Shown piece by piece: positions 10,704-20,779 of a stretch of 64,000 nucleotides of DNA. This DNA is from Hydractinia symbiolongicarpus (Eukaryota; Cnidaria; Hydrozoa; Anthoathecata; Hydractiniidae): positions 15,362,851 through 15,426,850 of the forward strand of contig NC_079877.1 of the NCBI RefSeq assembly GCF_029227915.1, written 5' to 3'. The notes under the pieces are model-generated. The model saw only the letters and a list, made by a program, of their open reading frames with translations, had not been told where the DNA came from and made no database searches. Position 1 is the stretch's first letter, and each line of letters starts with the position of its first letter. The position numbers were made by a program, and so were the translations under genes.

Positions 10704-11117
10704 ATGTTAAAGATACCTTTACTAGGTTTTTTGATAACTACCTTTGGCTTTCTGGTTCTTCAATGGAATGTGGCTTGTGTTGTAATACTAGTATTTTCTT
10801 TTTTATATTGTTATACGCAAAATATCCACCTATTAATATTATGCCTCCACCAACACCCACATACTGGTAATTATTTTACTTTTTTTCAACATGGTGTTCT
10901 TCTTGTTTATTTATACTATCATCGAGTCTTTTTAATTCTTATTTTTTACGGCGATTATGCTCAACAAACTTCTTAGCTTGTTCAACTCTTTTGGGGATTC
11001 TTCTGTTTTGTTACTTTCTGCTGTTCCACTATTGGTTGTTCTGGTTTTTGCTGTTCCACTATTGGTTGTTTCACTACTAGTTGTTCCATTATTATTAGTA
11101 CTAGAATTTCCTACATA
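10704..11117 (-). pseudogene. P2 single-TM protein (right-arm copy)
   Basis: Mirror copy of 8,767-9,180, with the same low-complexity start, basic helix and hydrophobic segment, and the same frame breaks. The substitution in the overlapping region (A to V on the opposite strand) shows the arms differ by only a few bases. Confidence 0.5.
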
Positions 11118-11674
11118 TTATCTACCTGTAATCATGGCTACACTAACTGGTGGTAACATTGCACCAAATTGATAGTACATATCACACGTAAATCTTTGTA
11201 GAGCGGGATTAATTAATGGATCGTTTTCTAAACCATCATTCAACTCTTGTTGGTTGCTGACAACTAATAATACACATGCCACATTAGAATATAAGTTAAT
11301 TAGTGATTTACCTAATCATTTAGTCATTTAACCACTCAAGTAGCCTTCATACTTAGCTGACATATTATTAATACCATCACTATCTATTTCTCTTATTTGT
11401 TGCTCAGTGTATTCTCTACCTAGGTACTGTTTAGAGTTACAGTTAGCACATAATTAATCAGTCCTTTTTTCAGGACCAACATTTTTTTCATTGGTTCTTC
11501 AATTAGTGGTGATTTTACAGTCTTCTTTCTTCTGGTTCTTTAAGCTTTTAATTCTTTGGCAACATTCTGTTCTAAATTAGATAGTTGATCAAGTATCTTG
11601 GAACCATTACTATATTTATAAGATAGAAAATCTTACGCGACTTATAACATGGATATATAATTGCAAAAATAATT
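11118..11674 (-). pseudogene. P2 gene X (right-arm copy)
   Basis: Mirror copy of 8,197-8,766 with the same frame breaks. It follows the P2 ATPase on the same strand, so the P2 gene order is capsid, ATPase, gene X, TM protein. The arm deletion lies just upstream of this copy and removes the end of the ATPase. Confidence 0.6.
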
Positions 11675-11940
11675 AGTGATAATTTTATTTCACCTTCAAC
11701 AGAACAATCATCAATTAGAAATACAGTGTCGTGGTGGTAAATAGTCGAATCCTTTCATTCAACCTACATTCTACATCAGAAACAATAAATACACTGTCAT
11801 CATCGAGTAGCCACTTTCTTGAACATCCTAGGTACGTCTTATTATCTAAAACTGCTGGACATATAATAATGTAGTTTTAATAAGTATTCAGCCTTACTGC
11901 ATGCAGTCGCACCGACAAACATTGCACTATGACCATCCAT
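11655..11940 (-). pseudogene. P2 packaging ATPase, N-terminal part
   Basis: Starts at ATG 11,940 (MDGHSAMFVGATACSKAEYLL). This aligns with the A32/FtsK-type packaging ATPase of Polintons. The Walker A position reads G-A-T-A-C-S-K-A instead of G-x4-G-K-(S/T). After a frameshift come ICPAVLDNKTYLG and DDDSVFIVSDVE, equivalent to the P3 ILCSTLRWNKTYLE and NYVFLIDP. The frame crosses into the right arm at 11,800 and then decays. The ATG is 14 bp after the capsid stop, as expected for adjacent late genes. Confidence 0.65.
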
Positions 11941-11953
11941 TGGGAATATATAT

Positions 11954-12944
11954 TTAGTACACAATATTAATATTACCAAACTTGCCATCTATAATGTTAA
12001 TTTAAGCACCATGAATATACAGATATAACAATTCAGGTCACCAGCACCAGCCGTCTTTTTAATAGCTATAGTAATATTGCTTGTAGTATCCATTATACGT
12101 GTATATCCGTTCCATGTAGTGTGTTATCATCGGATGATCTGAAATTCAACCACAATCCAAATTTATTTTTTCAATAATCTACCATTCTCATATCAAATAC
12201 ATTTAAATCATGTTGCACTAAACCATACACCTCTAATCTACCATAACCAAAGTGTTTCTTGATTTCATCCTATTGATGATAGCTTTTCATCCCTGTGCGT
12301 ATAATTGATTAGCTCTTCCTTCAATATTTACTATGACATCAGTAATTTTAGGATTGAAGAATGTTTTAGTGTTTCTTGCCTATCAGTCTTTGTTTTGTAA
12401 ACAGGAATAAAATACCTTTTATACTCTTGGCTTGTCATTGAAAGTTATATCCTATTATTCTTTACTATCTTTACGAACAATATTTGTTTGTCCTACAACT
12501 CGATCATACAAAATACTCGCCTTCATATATTCATTTTTAATGCCTGATGCCAATCCTGAATTATTAGTTATATCATACTCCAAGCATATGTTATCAATTG
12601 CGTCTGTGGCGTCAGTTTTATCACTCTTAACTTTATTTACTCTCTACTTTATTGCATTCATTAAATGTCACGTAATATTTAAGTTTACCTTTTAGTCCAG
12701 ACTGATAGAAAGGCATAGAACTTTTCAGCATTTCAAAGTCTAGTGGAATCCAAAGCTTATTACCAAATGCCGCAGACATTGCTTCATCTCCAGTATCAGC
12801 TGTTTTGTCTCCTACACCAATTCGATATTTAATGGCATTTTCTGTTTGTCTTTTTCCTTGATGGGGGCACCTATTACGCTCTACCGACGCCTTCTTTTTA
12901 TCGACGCAGCATATTACAGTTTGAACACTTACATTTTCCTTCAA
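11954..12944 (-). pseudogene. P2 Polinton major capsid protein, C-terminal two thirds
   Basis: Double jelly-roll capsid proteins of Polintons share a strongly conserved middle. Here the frame has AFGNKLWIPLDFEMLKSSM and PFYQSGL (about 12,700-12,790), then after a break ICLEYDIVTNS-like sequence, YMKASILYDRVV, and a C-terminal end with DDNTLHG-like sequence, GAGDLNCYI and NIIDGKFGN, stopping at TAA 11,954-11,956. The first jelly-roll half is missing: upstream of about 12,880 the sequence turns into an unrelated Cys-containing piece. Several stops and frame changes are present. It shares the FYQ(S/A)GL and (L/P)YDRV/YERV blocks with the P4 protein at 61,072. Role: shell protein of the virus-like particle. 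Confidence 0.72.
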
Positions 12945-12986
12945 TGTTGACTAATTTTTGCCCTCGAGGACAAACATGAGTTGTGG

Positions 12987-13576
12987 TCACTCCAAAACTT
13001 TCCAATTCCTAGGATGTTCAAGCCTTACAAAAAGTCACGCATGTTTGGTTTTTTTCAGCTCAACCTTGATCTCGTCGCAGTGCGGATGAGATTCGTTTCT
13101 TCATCTATCATTTTCATATCAGACCTTCCATTAGGGTACTATAAAACCAGGGATTTTTCTATCTTCGCAAATTCTTGGGTAATGCCGTATACCATTGCGT
13201 GAGTAGCCACAGGCTATGCTTGCAATACCTGCCGCTGATAGCAAGTTCAAGCAAGGGTTGCCTTTTTTTATCGAGGCTCTCGTCGGATCATGTCGTCAAT
13301 CACAAACAACGTCTCCTCGCCCGCCAACAATGAGGAGAGTCTTTGGATCCATTCAAACAGCTTATTTCCGGGGTCTATCAGGAACACATAATTATCCTTC
13401 CAAAGTAAGGCCCTCTCCAGGTATGTCTTATTCCACCGTAGGGTAGAGCAAAGTATCACTATATTGTGATAGCGTTCCCTATACTCATGGGCAAGCAGGT
13501 GCAAAACACTTTGTGTCTTATACCAAGACGTCGTACCTGTAAATACTGCCTTATGCTTATCTCTTACGACATCCAT
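12987..13576 (-). pseudogene. P3 A32-like genome-packaging ATPase (frameshifted)
   Basis: Starts at ATG 13,576 and reads openly for 102 codons. Walker A is degenerate (GTTSWYKT, with Tyr at the invariant Gly). Then come NIVILCSTLRWNKTYLERA, LIDPGNKLFEWI, and LSSLLAGEETLFVIDD, where ETLFVIDD is the Walker B strand. After a frame change around 13,270 the sequence continues KKRQPLLELAISGRY-x-KHSLWLLTQ, KNLRR, YYPNGRSDMKMIDEE and RLEHPRNW to a TGA at 12,987. This is the full domain order of the Polinton/adenovirus-like packaging ATPase and close to full length. The damaged P-loop predicts loss of ATP hydrolysis. Confidence 0.78.
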
Positions 13577-13579
13577 TTA

Positions 13580-14042
13580 CTAATAGTTGCTCTGCTTTCG
13601 ATTATGAAATTTTGAGTACAGGGCACCACAGCCCGAACATATCAATACACCCCCGTGGTTATTCACCAAGGAACCCCGACAGGCAGGGCAGACCTTGGTC
13701 CCTCGAGCCTTGTATTCGAGGGGTTGTGTAGTACATATTAATTTGCTTCAAGGCATCGCAGAGCATTGCGGTACGTTTCAACGAGCCTTGCCTTCTCGAA
13801 CCGATAAGTTCGGTATACTGGGTATAATGTTGTATGTGAGTAGATCATATAGGATGAGGTAATTCCCTCCCTGTTGAACACCCCTAATTTCCCTATCAAT
13901 AGCAAGGGGGTCTATTTCAACGTCTTCGATGTCTTTTTTTGGCCTTATTAAGGCAGTCTATGCAACTTTTCGTTCGACTATTACCCCTGATTTTAAACTT
14001 GTGTGTGGGTATTAGATTTTTACATACGCATATGATGTCCAT
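13580..14042 (-). pseudogene. P3 small zinc-binding protein(s): knuckle plus zinc ribbon
   Basis: From ATG 14,042: MDIICVCKNLIP...KSCIDC, a C-x-C/C-x2-C knuckle like that of the neighbour at 14,082-14,447. After a shift in an A-run a helical acidic part follows. The end is a clear zinc ribbon (CPACRGSL...LICSGCGALY) stopping at 13,580, 3 bp before the ATPase ATG. It may be one broken gene or two; at least three frame changes are needed to join the pieces. The function is unknown; nucleic-acid binding is plausible from the ribbon. Confidence 0.5.
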
Positions 14043-14081
14043 TTTATTGTTTCTGGTAGCTATTCCGAGACATATTTTAGC

Positions 14082-14447
14082 CTACAGCATCTGATCCCCG
14101 GATGTTATGGCATTCTGTACCCGTCGTAATGCATTAGTGACCTCGGCAAGTGTCGGGCGATTAAACGTTTCGTCGTACCTGAAGCGTACTTTATTATTTA
14201 CATGCCTCTCATAATTTTCCCAGGTAAACCCCTCATTAAATTGTGCTTTGATATGGTCCTGTAGGATGATTATTAACTCATATAAGGATTGCATATAAAT
14301 GCGGCGTTTCGTACTGCCTTTTGATACCCGCCCAAGAGCAAGGCAGGGAATGCAGGTTTTTGTCAGCTGCCCTTTACCCTTTGACTTGAACTGGTTCAAT
14401 GGGAGTGATTTTAAACATTTATTGCACTCTTTGGCTTCCTGTTCCAT
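14082..14447 (-). CDS. P3 zinc-knuckle/HNH-related protein
   Basis: An open 121-codon frame. The N-terminus has C-x2-C (CNKC, residues 8-11) and a second pair CIPC (about 31-34) around a basic LNQFKSKGKG stretch, as in many virus and Polinton zinc-knuckle proteins. Residues 65-80 (HIKAQFNEGFTWENYE) match the W-E-N block of the P1 HNH-like protein, but the D-H pair seen in P1 is replaced here (NNKVRFRYD), so nuclease activity is doubtful. It lies between a small membrane protein and a second zinc protein on the same strand. Confidence 0.6.
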   Translation of the reverse strand: MEQEAKECNKCLKSLPLNQFKSKGKGQLTKTCIPCLALGRVSKGSTKRRIYMQSLYELIIILQDHIKAQFNEGFTWENYERHVNNKVRFRYDETFNRPTLAEVTNALRRVQNAITSGDQML

Positions 14448-14496
14448 ATTTTCTATTTGTCTCTCTCTATGATAAATAGAAATTTCACTAGGAGGT

Positions 14497-14760
14497 CTAT
14501 TTGGGAGCTATTAATGATTTTCTGTAGCAACCTTGTTTTATCGCATATTCGTCGAACAGTATCGCCGCACTCATATATCCGGCTAGTTTAAGACCATCTT
14601 CCAAGTCCATTTTAGCCCCAGGCCTGGAAACCTCCAAGGCTTTTTTACCGCCCACAGCGATCAAGATTATGTACGACACGAGCCTGAAAGACTCCCATAA
14701 GGCATCGATTATCATGGTTTCCTTTGGTCTCATGTTTTCATCATGTTTGTTTGTTGCCAT
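14497..14760 (-). CDS. P3 small membrane-associated protein
   Basis: An open 87-codon frame from ATG 14,760. It has a polar start, a hydrophobic segment LVSYIILIAVGG (about residues 28-39) and a second weaker one (LAGYMSAAILF, about 59-69). No family is recognised. Position 34 bp after the single-TM protein and about 50 bp before the zinc-knuckle gene suggests co-transcription. A capsid-associated or membrane role is only a guess. Confidence 0.5.
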   Translation of the reverse strand: MATNKHDENMRPKETMIIDALWESFRLVSYIILIAVGGKKALEVSRPGAKMDLEDGLKLAGYMSAAILFDEYAIKQGCYRKSLIAPK

Positions 14761-14793
14761 TTATTATTAGGTGTCTTTTTGTTTTAGCAAAAT

Positions 14794-15109
14794 TTATGCC
14801 ATGCTTGGGATAGGCTGGGTTTTGCTCTGCTGAGGCTCCGGATTGGCCGCCGGCTTGTTGGGTTCATTTTTACTCCTGCTAAGCATATACAAGACGTTTA
14901 TTCCTACGGCAATCACGGCTAAAGCTCAAGCTCCATAGCTCCATCGACTTGCTAGAATCTGCCGCAGGTTCCTTATCATCCTTTGAAGGTTCTTCGCCCA
15001 CGTTCTTCTGCAAGTTGACCTTGTTCTTCCTATTCCATTCCGCAAGTCTCTTGCCGGGTGCTACACGACGCTCATTCTTCTTTGTTATAAGCCTCTCTTC
15101 TTCACTCAT
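14794..15109 (-). pseudogene. P3 single-TM protein with basic coiled start (one frameshift)
   Basis: ATG at 15,109 overlaps the end of gene X by four bases (ATGA). The first ~60 residues are charged (MSEEERLITKKNERR, GKRLAEWNRKNKVNLQK). After one frameshift near 14,930 a TM segment ALAVIAVGINVLYML is followed by a Pro/Gln-rich tail ending at TAA 14,794. The plan matches the P2 protein at 8,767-9,180. The function is unknown; overlap with gene X implies coupled expression. Confidence 0.6.
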
Positions 15110-15683
15110 TTTATTTTTAGTGCCGTCTCTGCCTCCTTCTCCGCATTCTCTTTCTTTTTTCCCATATGCCGGGCCGTATGGCCTGCTACTAGCAATGGGG
15201 CCAAACACCTACCGATGGTATAGTATACGAAGATCCCAAGGTCTGTCATGCTATCCCGGATAATGGGATCTTCTTCGATATCTCTCCTTAGCTCCTCAAC
15301 ACTGTCTATATCCACAAAATTCCCTATCATGCTGGCATATAGACTTAAACATGGGTGGATAGGGCTTTTACAGTCTTTTCTCCCTTCTCCCGAAGTTCCC
15401 GCTGTACATACTCAGTATGTACCTTGTCGATGGACTCCTTCGGGGCTTTATCAACAAACCCTTCCGTACACTTCTTTGATAGGAGATGCCCTTTACCTTT
15501 GCGTAGGGCCTCCCTCAAAGCCCGGCGTTTATCAATAGGCCTCTCAATATTTTCATATTCTGCAGCATTGTCAAAGGCCTGTATAATATCGGATGACATC
15601 GTTATTATACGTCGATATCTAAAAAGAATGTAGGCAATCAGGGCATAGGGCAGGAGTAAGACTATATACAAGCATGCCTCCAT
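15106..15683 (-). pseudogene. P3 gene X: conserved Polinton membrane protein (one frameshift)
   Basis: From ATG 15,683: an N-terminal TM (LYIVLLLPYALIAYILF), then ERPIDKRRALREALRKGKGHL and KKCTEGFVDKA, closely matching P1 gene X. A one-base shift near 15,340 separates this from the C-terminal part VDIDSVEELRRDIEEDPIIRDS...GRCLAPLLVAGHTARHM. The total equivalent length is ~190 residues, as in P1. The start overlaps the tail of the polymerase frame. No known domain is recognised. Confidence 0.72.
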
Positions 15684-18405
15684 TTTATTCCCTTGCGGAG
15701 GCTAGGCGGTAATGACAGAAGTGTTGTAATCTGGTCCGGTTGTATGAGCCGTTTGTCGTCTGCCCTGTTTAATGCTAACTTCGATACCTCTTGTGTGTAT
15801 ACCTTATGGTTCTTATTTTGGATTAAGACTTGGGTTTTGCATGCATCAACGCCCTCTTCCAGGCATAGCTGATAGTCGTCGAAGGTGATTGATTTCTTCG
15901 TCACACATCTCTTAACACCCTTGGCCTTGCGATCTCCACCCTCCGATGTAAGACTCTTATAGGCGTATGCCTTGGCCCTCAACGTAATGAACTCGGTCAT
16001 TATTTTACCACTTAGTTCGTCTTTCATTAAGCCTACCACCTTCTTGTTTTTCCCTATTGGGAGAGGCCTTCCATCATTGGGATGATAGGCACTTGTATCA
16101 AAGTGTGTCCCAACGTCGTTTGCAATATCCTCATAAAAGTTGTGGGTTCGTATATGGTATACAAACGAGCCCCTGTCCATGTAGCGGAGCAGTAGTTTGC
16201 TACCATATTTGGGCTGCATATAATCATAGTGGAATTTATACATGATCAGCTTTGACATGTCCAATATAGCCTGTCCTATATACACCGGCTTGTTCATCTT
16301 GACCTTGGTCTTGCCTATCTCTACACCTAGGAGGTTTTTGCTAAACCTGCTTCCACCCTTAAAATTTGGCTTTATCACAAGCTTCATTTATTTGTCCTCA
16401 TTGGTGACCAGCGGGATGTTGCGGTGGTTCCGGATATTCTCCATCGTCTTGCCAAAGACCAAGAGGTTCATAAGTTTATAAAATTCCTTCTCGAACTCGT
16501 TCTTGCAGCCGTTCTCAACCTTGTGTTGTGATCAATGTACCCTTTCACCATGCCTTTTGGTTAAACCGGATGACTCTGTGTACTTTTGTGAGCTCAAGCC
16601 CACGTTTTATAGCCTCATAAAGGGCTCTTATATACACCACATATCGACGTCTATCACTCAGATTCGGGACCAGCTTCTCAACCTTATGCACCATCTTGCG
16701 TTCGAGTAGGAACAGTAGCTCATTATGTTTATTGTGCAGCTTCCTTGGGTAGTCCATATCAACCTCTAATATGTACCCATGCCTGTTCCCTTCAACGAGC
16801 TTCCCAATCCGCCTTTCGGTGAATGCCTCGACATTCGATACCCATTTAAAGCCATCTGTTGCGAGACCCTGCCTCATAGCCCACCCGTATAGATTGTTAG
16901 CATCGAGGTACTGTAGGTAGGAGGACTCCTCATTGGGGTTATACTGATCTCCCATACACTTGTTATTTGCTTTGGCATAACGATGTACGGCTTGGACTGT
17001 ACCTCCACGAATACCTTTTTCGAACATCAATAGCATGTCGGGGTCCGTCAGAAGCTCTAGCTTTATACCCGTAAATTTCAGTGCCGCATTCCAGGCCAGG
17101 CCAGGTGCACCGTAAAAATGGGCAGGATCAAGGCTGTAGTTGTCCATGCAAAGGCCTTGAAACGTTTCAAACACGTCAGCCAATAGCAGGACGTCTGTTG
17201 TTAGGTACACATCTTAGTAGTCACCCATGGTGATGTTATCACTACCCGGGGTAATACAATTTTATACCCTTTTTGCGTATTGATAATCTTCATCGCTGAT
17301 ACCCTTCATATTTAGCCTGCTATAGAATGCCTCCTTGGGAGGTAGTTCCAACTCCTCGAATCGCTGCCATCCATCTATATACTCGTAGGGGTACACGCCC
17401 TTTCTGCGCATGAGCTTAAACGTGTCATTTTTGGTCGGAGATTTTTACACTGCTCATCGTTGAGGTTGCTTGCTAATTTGTCCAGTGATGATGCCATAAA
17501 TCGACAACTATCGATAAACCTAATCTCAATCTTCTTATACTTCTCGCCATCACCATAGCCCATACCTCCAAGAGGTACCTTGATTTTCACGTTGAAAGAT
17601 ATATATTTCTCCGTCTTCTCGGCGATGCAGCCAATATCCTGAGCATCATATTTTTCACCCAGTTCTCGGATAAACAGGTGTGCGTCGTATTCCGAGAGAT
17701 TGTGAATATGATGGGAACATGGCTGGATATCTTAAACTTAAAATTACAGCTGTTATGCGGGCTTTAAACAGATATGGCATTTCGATGCCGCGTCATGTTC
17801 TCTTTTTAGGACCTCTGTTAGAGGCAGCATGTCCTGCTGAGGGCAGGTATAGTATAGTTTTTTGACCTCGTCCTCCAGATGGTTGACGAAGCGGGTGACG
17901 CAATCCTTGCCGCGGTACACCGTTAGGGGATCTGGTACATCCCCATAGGGAAATGTGGTATAGGTACATTGTTCAGATGGTACGTGCTTGCTCAGCTTTT
18001 TAGTCTTGCTATCCCCGTGTTGATTTTGAGGAGGTTGTTCGGGTATGGGAGACAATGTAGCATGTTTTGGGGGCATAGATGGTATGGCATGTATAGTTTG
18101 ATCGGGAGTATGTATGAGAGGTGTTGTATGCTTTGCAGTTCTTATGTTGGCTGCCCTGCAATAGAGTCCCATAATCATGCGTTTGAAGTTTGCATAATTA
18201 CTCATGACCCCTTTTTTATAGGCTTTGGGATGGCATCAACCAGCCAGTTATAAAATCCCTTAATTCCATCCATTACAATCGGACGATTTTTCGACAGCTC
18301 CTGTTTCTCAAATATATCCATGGCCTCCTGCGTTGGTAGTGAGGTTACAGGCCTTACGGGCTTTCTTTTTCCGGCCTTTCTGGGTGACCTCTGTGGTACA
18401 TCTTA
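15662..18405 (-). pseudogene. P3 protein-primed family B DNA polymerase, second lineage, with mutated motif C
   Basis: Read leftwards. The N-terminus has FYNWLVDAIPKPIKK (about 18,220). A Cys/His region follows (YRGKDCVTRFVNHLEDEV, CHICLK, about 17,755-17,920), then the exonuclease part (IRFIDSCRFMASSLDKLA at about 17,500; GVYPYEYIDGW near 17,370; Exo III YLTTDVLLLADVF at about 17,190). Polymerase motif A is DANNLYGWAM (16,875-16,904), motif [18 protein letters not shown] (about 16,420-16,470) and motif C YMDRGSF (16,161-16,182), where DTDS is expected. The tail has NKKVVGLMKDELSG, FITLRAKAYAY and a DDKRLI end. Frameshifts occur near 18,210, 17,750, 17,400, 17,215, 16,540 and 16,390. The DRG substitution removes a catalytic aspartate. 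The DANNLYGWAM lineage is common in cnidarian genomes. Confidence 0.85.
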
Positions 18406-20530
18406 TAAGCTAATTAATTCAACTTTGCGTAGCCTATAATACCTAGTTACACCACGACTTTTGCAATATCACTTAATTGTTTGACAGTTTTTGATTTCAT
18501 TCTCTTTATATAGAATTTTTACATTCTCGGAGGATTTCATAGCGGTCTGAAACTAACGCATCTTATTGCGCAGGCGTTGATTTTTAGGGAATACCCCTTT
18601 TTACTCATTTGATGTATACTTTGATGTGCGTTGATTTTTAGGGAATTGCGCTGGAGTCTTGATGACATCATCGCGGTGAATACTAGGTCCTATGTAGATT
18701 AATATGGCATGGTCTTGGATGCGTGCTGGATTAATAGATCTTGGATGATGCGGTGATTAATATGGCTAAGCATGGCATGGTACCGGATGGTGCTGGATTT
18801 GTTGTGTTTGACCGTGTGCGCACGCGACCGTGCTAGAACATACATTTATCCATCTCTCCAATAAATTATAATAGACACACTGTGTAAGAAAAATCAGAAA
18901 ATTAAAGGAGCATTCTAGATTTTGAATGGTTTTTCATAAGAGCATGTGTATTTTTTAATAAGAAACAACTTTTAAAAATCCATACCCCCTTTTAATTGTC
19001 TAAGAACACAATTTTTTGTTTCTCATAACCCTCTTGAAGTGTCACCCTTGTTATTAAGTGGAAACGTTTAGTTGGGATTTAGTTTGTTAAATTTACCATT
19101 ACATTGTTTTTCAAGGTCGCCTTTCCCTGTTTTCTTGTTGAAAGGAAATAGTCTGCCACATTTCTTTTCTCAACTCAGTTGTAAGCAGCTAACCATATGT
19201 ATATGTGGAGGAGAAGGCAAGACTATTTTCACTTTTACTGGGGAGAAGCAGCTGGGATAAGTTGTGACATGTTTCAAATTCTATATTTTCAACACAAAAA
19301 TGGAGCGAAAAGTAAATTAAATTGTTAAAGAAGGAGTTAAAAACATTTTGCAGCACCGGGAAAGTCTCTGGAAAGGGACATATTGATTTGTTATAGGAAA
19401 AGCACGAAATCTTAAAGAATCGCACTTGGCGTGATACAGAAAATTATGTGCACAATTATCACAACAGCCATCGGATAAAAATAAAGAAAATGCAGAAGCC
19501 TATGTGATATCAAAATTGATATTCGCAACACGTCAAACGGGTTAAACGTTTTGCGTTGTTGTTGCCTAACATAAGTTTATACACAAGCACTTTGCCTTGA
19601 CTGTGGTAGAGAATATGTAAATAGAAAGCGGATTTTCGCGTTATTCGCGCCTTGTAAGTGAGAAATCGTGGTTTCACACTTTTTTCGGCAGACTCTGCGA
19701 TACTTGAAAATTACGCTAATGTACAGTTCTTCGAATATATTAATAACTCCATCAACGTGAACAAATTTTTAATAACTCGACTAATTGATGCGTATCATTT
19801 TTGCTTGAAAATAGGTGCGATTTTAAGGTTGAAACCACCTTGGATACTGACTACTATTCCTCTATGCCTCTAATTTTAAGCTTTACCCTCACGCACACAT
19901 CATTTTAATTTATATATTATGTTATGTAAAACCGTTTATTTTGCTTTTTTTGTTACAATAACTACCAAGAAATGGTATTTACGTGTCTACGTTACTGCGG
20001 CACATGTGACCTGACTTCTGAATGTAAAAAAAACCGAAATAATTGTAATTGTATAATAAAGTCGTTTTAAATCATATTATATTAGGGCTTTCGGCGGTTT
20101 CCGCAGCCATCAGTAAGTACTACCATTAACTGAAAAGACAAGTCATATACAACAAGTTATTAACAAACTAACTAAACATGGTGAACTTCGGCATACAACC
20201 TGTCGAAATGTTCCCAGACGAATAATTAGAGGACCGAATGTTACGGTTCCTCTCACAAAGAATTATAAACACTGTTTCTATAAAAGACAAAGGCACTACC
20301 AACAGCATAGCCTGTTTTCTCCATTTTTAGCACCTTGGCGGGCTGTCGCGTGAATTGTTTGTTAATGCGGACATGGGAGAAACTGCAAGTAGCGCATTTC
20401 TGACGCTGTATTTTACTGGCCTACGCAACTGCCAAATCAAAGCTTTCGCAACCTCCCGGCCGCGGAGTTTTGGCAAGGTAGTACTATTTGGCTATTTCGA
20501 GAAATAGCCAAAAATCGGCCTTTGTCCAAT
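18406..20530. other. Unassigned stretch right of Polinton P3
   Basis: Two direct copies of GCGTTGATTTTTAGGGAAT lie at about 18,573 and 18,629, followed by words rich in TGGCATGG/TTGGATG to about 18,810; this could be the edge of the P3 element, but no terminal inverted repeat was found. The rest is AT-rich without supported genes. Confidence 0.4.
20487..20512. repeat. Perfect 26-bp hairpin
   Basis: TTTGGCTATTTC, a GA loop, then GAAATAGCCAAA. The 12-bp arms are perfect. It lies close to the 3' side of a decayed Penelope-like fragment and may be its terminus or a separate small palindrome. Confidence 0.6.
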
Positions 20531-20775
20531 AATATTATGACCAAAGAGAATTATAGCATGTGATGACAGTAAAATCGTTGATGGAAGCTAAACCGCAAAG
20601 AAAGAGATGTTCCTTGACGCCAGATAACTGAGCACTTTAAACAGTCACAGGAGAAATTTCCGGATGTTTAGAAGCCCTAAGTTTGAAATTTTAGTTAGTT
20701 TTACCAAAACAAGTATCGTTGCAGCTACTACACTTAAATTGATAAACCTTGGGAACACAATCCTAATTTAAAAAA
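20530..20775 (-). pseudogene. Penelope-like GIY-YIG fragment
   Basis: On the minus strand the coding pieces read VYQFKCSSCNDTCFGKT, then FKLRASKHPEISP and SGVKEHLFLCG. This is the GIY-YIG nuclease pattern of Penelope-like elements (Y-x-F-x-C-x2-C-N-x-T-Y-x-G-K-T ... F-K-x-R-x-x-E-H). Stops and substitutions (Glu to Lys in the E-H pair) show decay. Nothing certain of a reverse transcriptase is visible upstream. Confidence 0.6.
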
Positions 20776-20779
20776 TGTT

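Larger units (their letters stand above)
10349..11800. repeat. Right arm of 1.5-kb inverted repeat
   Basis: Mirror of 7,991-9,535; a left position L maps to 19,884 minus L for most of its length. The spacer between the arms is 813 bp. This arm continues naturally to the right into the rest of the ATPase and the capsid gene, so it sits in its original P2 context and the left arm is probably the duplicate. It has lost about 93 bp at about 11,680. Confidence 0.9.
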
